Assembly (NCBI GenBank): GCA_023429545.1
Contig: JAEYUU010000123.1
Location: forward strand, 1-11,713
Length of the DNA: 11,713 bases
Direction of reading: 5' to 3'
Source of the DNA: Verrucomicrobiota bacterium
GTDB taxonomy: Bacteria; Verrucomicrobiota; Verrucomicrobiia; Verrucomicrobiales; Verrucomicrobiaceae
Below, piece after piece: positions 7,029-11,713 of the stretch. Under the pieces are notes generated by a model, which saw only the letters and a list, made by a program, of their open reading frames with translations, searched no databases and was not told the origin of the DNA. How positions within the stretch are numbered: position 1 is the first letter of the stretch; each line of letters opens with the position of its first letter. Made by a program: the position numbers and the translations under genes.

Positions 7029-8465
7029 TCAGCCCTGCTGCCGCGCGCTCGTTTGCTGCTGCATGAACTTGCGCACCTCGTTGTAGAGGGCGTCCGTTTG
7101 CGCGGCGGGGGCATTCTGCTTCACGCCATCGAGCCAGGCATTGGTGCTGGGAACGTGGTTCTTGGAAATTTCCAGCAGCGACTCCATGCGGATGGGCACC
7201 GTCTTGCCGGCGTGAAGCGCGTCCGCAAGGGCGAGCTCCGCGGCACGGTCAAAGATCCAGCGGAGGTCTGCTCCGGAGAATCCAGCGGTCGCTTCGGCGA
7301 GCGCGGCGTCATCGAGCTGGGCGATGGGCTTGCCCTTGGAGAGCAGCTTGATGATTTGCAGTCGCGCGGCGTGGTCCGGCGGCGGGACGAAGATGGCCTG
7401 GTCAAAACGACCGGGGCGACGCAGCGCCGGATCCAGCTGCCAGGGCGCATTGGTCGCGCCAATCACCAGGATGCGTTGGTTCTCTCCGCGCAAACCGTCC
7501 AGCTCGCTGAGGAACTGGTTTACGATGTTGCGGGTCTGGGTGTCGCGCACATCGCGACGGTTGGGCGCAAGGCTGTCGATTTCATCGAACACCAGCACAC
7601 AGGGCGTGTTGGCACGCGCCGTCTCAAAGATCTGGTGGAGGTTGCGCTCGATGCTCCCGTAGTACGGGTCGAAGATTTCGTGGAGGCCGATGGCGAAGTA
7701 ATTGCAGGCCACCTCGCCTGCTGTGGCGCGGAGCAGAAGGGTCTTGCCGCAGCCGGGAGGTCCGTACAGCAGGATGCCACCGCCGGTTCTGCGACCATAG
7801 GCCTTGTAGAGCTCCGGATGCTGCAGGGGGTAGATGATTTTCAGACGAATCTCCTCCTTCAGGGCATCCATGCCGCCCACGTCGGAGAAGGTCACGCGGA
7901 AGCGCTCGCCATCTCCGGGTGCAAAAAAGGTCTCCGGCTTCCAGTCACCCGTCACCGGCTCATCGAAGGGATCATCAAAGAATTCCTGCTGCACATCAGG
8001 CGAAAGATCGTCTTCGTCGAGCAGGTCAAAGGGATTACCGGAGCGGTCACGCGCTGGCGTACCCGGCTTGTTCACACGACCGAGGTCAGCCTCAAGAGCG
8101 GGATCAGTGAGCGAGGTATCCAGTTCCTGGGCACGCTGATAAAACTCCAGGGCGCGGTTCCGATTATTCTCCGCGAGGAAGATGCGGCTGAGCACCAGGT
8201 GGGCGGAGGCATTGCCGGGATCCCGCTGGAGAATGCGCTCCACGCGCACGGCGGCGCCGCTGGTGTCTCCTTGCAAGACGAGGGTACGCGCCAGGCAGAG
8301 TTGCGCTTCCACATGGTCCGGCTCGAGGCACAGGATGCGGGAGAAGATGTCGTGTGCCTCCTCGAGCAGGAGCTCGTCCAGGCACGTATGGCCATACAAC
8401 AGCAGTAGCGCCGTGTTGTCCGGCGCATGGCTGAGGGCTTCGCGAAGGGAGAGGAGTCGTGACAT
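7029..8465 (-). CDS. TPR-AAA ATPase (Cdc48/FtsH-type AAA module)
   Basis: A 478-residue cytoplasmic protein. Residues 1-120 are helical TPR-like repeats (about 17-50, 51-84, 85-118; for example AQLCLARTLVLQGDTSGAAV). Residues 140-182 are an acidic linker (NPFDLLDEDD, FFDDPFDEP). One AAA domain follows: DVGGMDALKEEI (195-206), Walker A GPPGCGKT (235-242), a pore-loop-like DPYYGS (266-271), Walker B LVFDEID (291-297), second region of homology GATNAPWQLD to PGRFD (336-355) with the arginine fingers, and sensor-2 helix GFSGADL (395-401). AAA domains of this type remodel or unfold proteins as hexamers. There is no protease domain, so it would act as an unfoldase or chaperone with TPRs recruiting clients; this is inference. 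The ATG at 8465 gives MSRLLSLREAL; a TTG at 8495 would add 10 residues. It lies 41 bases after pabA. Confidence 0.92.
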   Translation of the reverse strand: MSRLLSLREALSHAPDNTALLLLYGHTCLDELLLEEAHDIFSRILCLEPDHVEAQLCLARTLVLQGDTSGAAVRVERILQRDPGNASAHLVLSRIFLAENNRNRALEFYQRAQELDTSLTDPALEADLGRVNKPGTPARDRSGNPFDLLDEDDLSPDVQQEFFDDPFDEPVTGDWKPETFFAPGDGERFRVTFSDVGGMDALKEEIRLKIIYPLQHPELYKAYGRRTGGGILLYGPPGCGKTLLLRATAGEVACNYFAIGLHEIFDPYYGSIERNLHQIFETARANTPCVLVFDEIDSLAPNRRDVRDTQTRNIVNQFLSELDGLRGENQRILVIGATNAPWQLDPALRRPGRFDQAIFVPPPDHAARLQIIKLLSKGKPIAQLDDAALAEATAGFSGADLRWIFDRAAELALADALHAGKTVPIRMESLLEISKNHVPSTNAWLDGVKQNAPAAQTDALYNEVRKFMQQQTSARQQG

Positions 8466-8506
8466 GACGCGCTGCCGTTGCGGCTGGACAAGCAACTTAA
8501 GTGCCG

Positions 8507-9082
8507 CTAGGCGCTCATTTCCAGAAAATTCTTCAAGAGTCGTTTACCATCTTGGGTGAGAATGCTTTCCGGGTGGAATTGCACCCCATGGATGGGCAGT
8601 TCCTTGTGGCGCAGTCCCATGATTTCAGAATCATCATCCGCGGCCACGGCCGTGATTTCTAGGCAGTCCGGGAGCGTGTCGCGCTTCACGATCAGGGAGT
8701 GGTAGCGCGTGGCCTCGAAATCCTGCGGCATGCCAGCGAAGACGGAAGAGTTGGTGTGATGGATTCGCGAGACCTTACCGTGCATGAGCCGGCCAGCACG
8801 CACCACTTCGCCGCCGAACACATCGCCAATGCACTGATGCCCCAGGCACACGCCGAGGAGAGGCACCTTGTTGCCAAAGCGCCGGATGACGTCGTTGCTC
8901 AGACCGGCCTCCTTGGGCGTGCAGGGACCCGGGGAGATGCAGACATGCGTCGGGTTCATTTTCGTGATCTCGTCCAGTGTCACCTGATCGTTGCGGCGAA
9001 TCTCCATGGTCGCACCCATCTCCCCGAAATACTGGACGAGGTTGTAGGTGAAGGAGTCGTAGTTGTCGATGATCAGGAGCAT
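8507..9082 (-). CDS. pabA: Glutamine amidotransferase, PabA/TrpG (component II)
   Basis: A 191-residue class I glutamine amidotransferase that releases ammonia from glutamine for a chorismate-using partner: aminodeoxychorismate synthase (folate) or anthranilate synthase (tryptophan). It has [15 protein letters not shown] (4-18), [12 protein letters not shown] (49-60), the nucleophile elbow [10 protein letters not shown] with Cys79 (77-86), RYHSLIV (126-132) and GVQFHPESI with His170 and Glu172. The triad is complete and length is normal. Sequence alone does not separate PabA from TrpG, and many bacteria use one protein for both; neither pabB/trpE nor other trp genes are here. The ATG at 9082 matches the family start [11 protein letters not shown]; ATGs at 9100 and 9112 are in frame. 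It heads the minus-strand run and faces the exbB cluster. Confidence 0.93.
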   Translation of the reverse strand: MLLIIDNYDSFTYNLVQYFGEMGATMEIRRNDQVTLDEITKMNPTHVCISPGPCTPKEAGLSNDVIRRFGNKVPLLGVCLGHQCIGDVFGGEVVRAGRLMHGKVSRIHHTNSSVFAGMPQDFEATRYHSLIVKRDTLPDCLEITAVAADDDSEIMGLRHKELPIHGVQFHPESILTQDGKRLLKNFLEMSA

Positions 9083-9524
9083 GGCAGGGGCTTTGACCAT
9101 GCGGGAAGGCATGGTGGGTGTAGAAAGGTAGCGGACCTTCTCAGGGACGCAAATGACGAGGCAGTTTTGAGGGAGCGTTGGAAGCGGATGAAAGCGGTTG
9201 CCATGTTGGCACGAACGGGCGAGATTATTAAGGTCTCTTAAGTTTCATCCCACAAGAGCATGAAGCCCTTGTCCGCTCGCTTCCTGCTGCGCCCCGCCTC
9301 AATGAAGAGGTTGGCGGGCATCTTTTTTCGTCCGACTGGGGGGCCGCAACAGGCTCAAAAAGGAGGAAATGCAGCATTGCAACGGCATGAATCACGCTAT
9401 ACGCTGCGCGCCGTTCACGCCATGTCCAGCTCTCCCTCCGGCATTGGCGCGCGCATTGAGGCTCCCCCCGGCTCAGGTGCGTGCGGTTTGACTTCTTAGA
9501 GAACCTCACTCCCGCTCCCACCCC
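9083..9524. other. 442-base divergent intergenic region
   Basis: This gap separates pabA (minus) from exbB (plus) and should contain promoters for both. I see no gene I trust. A plus-strand frame at 9260-9499 is Arg/Pro-rich and resembles nothing known. Structures seen are a small palindrome (TTAAG-gtct-CTTAA, 9228-9241) and a terminator-like hairpin with a T-run (9293-9328, listed separately). No clear -35/-10 pair was found for either gene. Confidence 0.5.
9293..9328 (+). terminator. Terminator-like hairpin with T6 run upstream of exbB
   Basis: CCCGCC (9293-9298) pairs with GGCGGG (9313-9318) and is followed four bases later by six T residues (9323-9328). An alternative fold pairs CCTC with GAGG inside. 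The shape is that of an intrinsic terminator on the plus strand, but no plus-strand gene lies upstream within the gap. It could end a short leader or small RNA, or act as an attenuator of the exbB cluster. Confidence 0.35.
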
Positions 9525-10220
9525 ATGCTCGATCTCATCACCAAAGGCGGCGCCCTCGTGTGGGTGCTGCTGGGCTGCTTTGGGCTGGCCCTGGCGATTT
9601 TTGCGGAACGCATCTCCTACTACCACCGCGCTGGCATGAATGTGGGCGAGTTCCTCGCCGGTCTCGCGAGCTTGATTCGCCGGAAGAATTACGCCGAGGC
9701 ACTTCAGGAGTGCGTGGCCACGCGGGTCCCGGCCGGTCGTGTCCTCCATGCCGCCTTGCTCCGGCATCATGCCTCGAGAGAGCAGTTGAAGGACATTGTT
9801 CAGGAGGCGGGCCAGCTTGAGGTCCCCCGCTTGGAGAGGTACCTGAGCGTGCTGCACGGCATCGCGCATGCCACGCCGCTGATTGGCCTGCTGGGCACCA
9901 TTCTGGGGCTGATGGATACCTTCACCAAGCTCAATAACATCAATGGCTATGCCACGCCTGCAGATGTGGCGAATGGCGTGTTCGTGGCGCTGATCACTTC
10001 AGCACTGGGCCTTGTGGTGGCGATCCCGAGCTACCTTTTCTATTCCTTTCTCGCGGCCAAGGCGCGCCACCTCATGCATGATCTGGAGCGCGCTGGCATT
10101 GAAATCGTCAATATCCTGGAAGACAACCGGGAGCCCGTCATGGCCAGTTCGGGTGGGGCGCAGATCGTCGAGTTCCGCCAGGCGGAATCCAGCTCACTCA
10201 AGCGTGGGCAGAAAGGCTGA
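9525..10220 (+). CDS. exbB: ExbB/TolQ/MotA-family motor subunit, variant transmembrane residues
   Basis: A 231-residue inner-membrane protein with three segments (about 9-29, 112-134 and 150-176) and a cytoplasmic loop (31-110), as in ExbB/TolQ. Family signatures are HATPLIGLLGTILGLMDTF (115-133) and GVFVALITSALGLVVAIPSYLFY (151-173). In ExbB, TolQ and MotA relatives these proteins form a pentamer around an ExbD dimer and use the proton gradient. Aligned by eye to E. coli ExbB, Thr148 corresponds to Thr125 (kept), Glu176 to Val154 and Thr181 to Ser159. Loss of the Glu is unusual. The last 30 residues are a polar tail. The ATG at 9525 gives the usual short N-terminus (MLDLITKGGALVWVLL). It is the first of a three-gene motor cluster; exbD starts 125 bases later. 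Confidence 0.9.
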   Translation: MLDLITKGGALVWVLLGCFGLALAIFAERISYYHRAGMNVGEFLAGLASLIRRKNYAEALQECVATRVPAGRVLHAALLRHHASREQLKDIVQEAGQLEVPRLERYLSVLHGIAHATPLIGLLGTILGLMDTFTKLNNINGYATPADVANGVFVALITSALGLVVAIPSYLFYSFLAAKARHLMHDLERAGIEIVNILEDNREPVMASSGGAQIVEFRQAESSSLKRGQKG

Positions 10221-10344
10221 GGGGAGGCTCTGGCAATCCCGCGGGATTTGTGGTTGCGCGTTTCTTCGCAACCCGCGATCCTGACGAAAGCACCAAGGAG
10301 CCTTTGATGCCCCTGATAACTTTTCACTACGCGCCACACGATTC
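10221..10344 (+). repeat. Nested inverted repeats between exbB and exbD
   Basis: This gap holds a perfect 14-base palindrome AATCCCGCGGGATT (10235-10248), then a hairpin GGTTGCG (10252-10258) / CGCAACC (10267-10273) with an 8-base loop. CGCGGG (10240-10245) can also pair with CCCGCG (10272-10277), so the palindrome and the long-range fold compete. No T-run follows. It may tune exbB versus exbD expression, be a weak terminator, or be a protein-binding site; the sequence does not decide. Confidence 0.5.
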
Positions 10345-10749
10345 ATGAAGCTGGTCAGTCATCTCCCGAAGCCCGGCTTCTGGATGTACTTGGGACCAGT
10401 ACTCAATGTACTGCTGCTCCTGCTGCTGTTCTTCCTGCTGGGGTCGAATTTTGTGATCCAGAGTGGCGTGACTGTGAGGTTGCCGGAGAGTGCCTCGCGC
10501 CTGAGCGGATTCGAGAGGGCGCAAGTGGTGACGCTGCCATCCGGGAGTGACACCTCCCTGTACTTCAACGGAAGACCGGTGACTCTGGAGGAACTGGGCC
10601 GGCAGCTCGATTTGAAGAAGACGGAGGGACGCCGCTTGATCATCCATGCGGATCAGATGGCACCGCTGGGAGGCCGATTCCAGCAGGTCAGCAATCTGGC
10701 CCTGCGCATGGGTTATGAAGTGGCCTTTGCCACCCAGCCCGTGAGGTGA
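10345..10749 (+). CDS. exbD: ExbD/TolR-like subunit with Asn at the proton-carrying Asp position
   Basis: A 134-residue protein with a short cytoplasmic start, one membrane segment (about 13-34) and a periplasmic domain (about 35-134), the ExbD/TolR plan. The join LGPVLNVLLLLLLFFLL then GVTVRLPES matches TPFIDVMLVLLIIFM then VKVNLPAS of E. coli ExbD. The essential Asp25 of E. coli ExbD (Asp23 in TolR), which carries protons in the membrane, aligns with Asn21 here (codon AAT). No other acid lies in the membrane segment. The periplasmic part has the usual pattern, including LYFNGRPVTLEELGRQL and RRLIIHADQMAPLGGRFQQV. The frame is intact, so the protein seems made and under selection. It follows exbB and precedes the TonB-like gene by 37 bases. 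Confident in family, not in function. Confidence 0.88.
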   Translation: MKLVSHLPKPGFWMYLGPVLNVLLLLLLFFLLGSNFVIQSGVTVRLPESASRLSGFERAQVVTLPSGSDTSLYFNGRPVTLEELGRQLDLKKTEGRRLIIHADQMAPLGGRFQQVSNLALRMGYEVAFATQPVR

Positions 10750-10786
10750 GTCGTGGTGTCGTCTGCCGATTGAATCTGCCGTCTGT

Positions 10787-11584
10787 ATGCCCACCGAATC
10801 CCCCAAGGAAACTCCGCTTATCTTTCACTGGCCCCGGCCGTTGGAACAGGGCAGGAGGCTGATCTTCTGGATCGGCGTGGTGGCCTTGGGGCTGGCTGCC
10901 TTCTTCTATTTGTTTCAGGTGGTGTATCCCCAGTCGCAGCGCAGCACGCCGATTCCTCACCAGGTCCTGCTGCTCGATCCTTCCGACCCCGCCTCGCGGG
11001 CCATCCTGAGCAAGGTGCAGGACCGAGACTTTCTGGTGCTCCCGAGTGAAGACACCGGCACGGGCGCGGCACGTTTGGAGGATCATGCTCCCGTATTTCA
11101 CCCCAGCTACGAAACTCATCAGCTCAGCCTTCAGGATCTCCCGCACAAGCCCTTCACCGTACCCCCGGCTCGACTGCTGAAGGTGGACGAGCCCGTGCTG
11201 CCGCCACTGGACCTGGGTGAGCTGAAGCGCACGGAGGCAGGTTCCGCCCCGGGTGCGATGAACGCAGCTCCCCGCCTGGCACTGAAACTCACGGGAGCAT
11301 TGGCGACTCGCAAGATGATACACCCTCCTGATCTGACCGGTCTGTCCCCTGCGGATCCCGCGGCGCTCCGCATCCAGCTTGGGGTGGATGCGCATGGGTG
11401 TGTGTGGTTTGCCCTGCCGCTTCGCGAGTCCGAGAATCCCCAGATATCCTCCGATCTGGTGGCAAGGCTTACGCAGGCACGCTTTGAACCGCTCGAAACG
11501 AGGGGCGCGGAGGGTGGGAAGGTTCCTGCCCAGGAGCCCCCGGTCTGGGACATTGCCACCTTCGCTTGGGAACCTGACAAGTGA
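10787..11584 (+). CDS. TonB-like periplasm-spanning protein
   Basis: A 265-residue protein with a cytoplasmic start (1-23), one membrane segment (about 24-46, RRLIFWIGVVALGLAAFFYLF), a long Pro-containing periplasmic region (50-190, including PPARLLKVDEPVLPPLDLGE) and a C-terminal domain (about 190-262). That domain has the TonB_C pattern: LRIQLGVDAHGCVWFALPLR, then ISSDLVARLTQARFEPLE, ending VWDIATFAWEP. Position right after exbB and exbD supports the reading that it transmits force from the motor across the periplasm. The Ser and His found in the E. coli TonB membrane segment (Ser16, His20) are absent; the only nearby His, His14, is before the segment. The linker is shorter and less Pro/Lys-rich than in classical TonB. 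An outer-membrane receptor is not in the window. No Shine-Dalgarno sequence precedes the ATG. Confidence 0.72.
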   Translation: MPTESPKETPLIFHWPRPLEQGRRLIFWIGVVALGLAAFFYLFQVVYPQSQRSTPIPHQVLLLDPSDPASRAILSKVQDRDFLVLPSEDTGTGAARLEDHAPVFHPSYETHQLSLQDLPHKPFTVPPARLLKVDEPVLPPLDLGELKRTEAGSAPGAMNAAPRLALKLTGALATRKMIHPPDLTGLSPADPAALRIQLGVDAHGCVWFALPLRESENPQISSDLVARLTQARFEPLETRGAEGGKVPAQEPPVWDIATFAWEPDK

Positions 11585-11612
11585 TTGCCACCGTCGATCC
11601 CGACTGTACGCC

Positions 11613-11713
11613 ATGATCCATGTCTCCCTGACCACCCTGCTCCTGTTGGGCATGATCGTGGGCCTGGCACTGCTGGGGTGCTTCTGGCTGTATGCGGTGT
11701 GGAAGGAGAGACG
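11613..11713 (+). CDS. N-terminus of a membrane protein, cut by window edge
   Basis: An ATG at 11613, 28 bases after the TonB-like gene, opens a frame that runs off the window: 33 residues with a strong hydrophobic segment (VSLTTLLLLGMIVGLALLGC, about 4-23, continuing to FWLYAVW) followed by charged KERR. It looks like an inner-membrane anchor with a cytoplasmic part to come, and is probably the fourth gene of the motor cluster. I do not recognise it. Confidence 0.6.
   Translation, partial: MIHVSLTTLLLLGMIVGLALLGCFWLYAVWKER

Noticed and set aside
6981..8408. 475-residue open frame on the plus strand opposite the AAA ATPase
   Set aside because: It is antisense to a gene with clear Walker motifs; long open antisense frames are expected in GC-rich coding DNA and its sequence has no recognisable domain.
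9224..9255. Possible promoter for pabA (AATAAT with TTGTGG upstream, minus strand)
   Set aside because: The -10 matches well but the -35 is poor and the spacer is about 20 bases, too long to claim.
9369..9490. 40-residue frame with AAGGAGG directly upstream of ATG 9369
   Set aside because: The spacing of two bases is too short and the peptide looks random.
9260..9499. 79-residue plus-strand frame just before exbB
   Set aside because: Arg- and Pro-rich, no homology I recognise, no ribosome site, and it runs across the terminator-like hairpin.
10688..11653. 321-residue minus-strand frame opposite the TonB-like gene
   Set aside because: The plus strand has a membrane segment, a TonB_C-like domain and operon context; the minus frame shows none of these.

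Overview
The window looks like chromosomal DNA from a fairly GC-rich member of the Verrucomicrobiota, perhaps near Verrucomicrobium, Prosthecobacter or Roseimicrobium. This is inferred from protein style, not from a marker gene. The clues are a secreted SASA-type sialate O-acetylesterase-like hydrolase, a short N-terminal CxxC zinc ribbon followed by a coiled-coil secreted protein, a DUF2752 protein, a TPR-AAA ATPase, and start codons that mostly lack a Shine-Dalgarno sequence. I see no tRNA, rRNA, CRISPR array, insertion sequence or phage gene.

Layout. Positions 1-686 (minus strand) hold a secreted protein cut by the left edge, with a small zinc-ribbon reading frame just upstream that overlaps it by ATGA. 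The two may be one gene split by a one-base change. Divergent from these is a 557-residue secreted esterase-like protein (921-2594), which ends before a 15-bp stem-loop. A plus-strand cluster follows: a periplasmic dihaem cytochrome c (2804-3526), a DUF2752 membrane protein overlapping it by ATGA (3523-4080), and a 100-residue membrane protein (4111-4413). A strong hairpin at 4451-4477 separates this cluster from a convergent minus-strand run.

The minus-strand run, read from right to left, is a PabA/TrpG glutamine amidotransferase (8507-9082), a TPR-AAA ATPase (7029-8465), a conserved hypothetical protein (6568-6978), the riboflavin enzyme RibD (5464-6504), a frameshifted ParE/RelE-type toxin without an antitoxin (5048-5321), and a GmhB-like HAD phosphatase (4483-5022). 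Gaps are 25-142 bases, so parts may be co-transcribed, but the functions look unrelated (housekeeping cofactor, folate/tryptophan and cell-envelope metabolism).

After a 442-base divergent gap with a terminator-like hairpin, positions 9525-11713 carry an ExbB/ExbD/TonB-like inner-membrane motor cluster and the start of one more membrane protein. This is the most interesting part. The ExbD-like subunit has Asn where the essential transmembrane Asp is expected, the ExbB-like subunit has Val where the conserved transmembrane Glu is expected, and the TonB-like partner lacks the transmembrane His. All three usual proton-path residues are missing together, although the folds and cluster look intact. 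This suggests a non-canonical or differently energised relative of the TonB motor.
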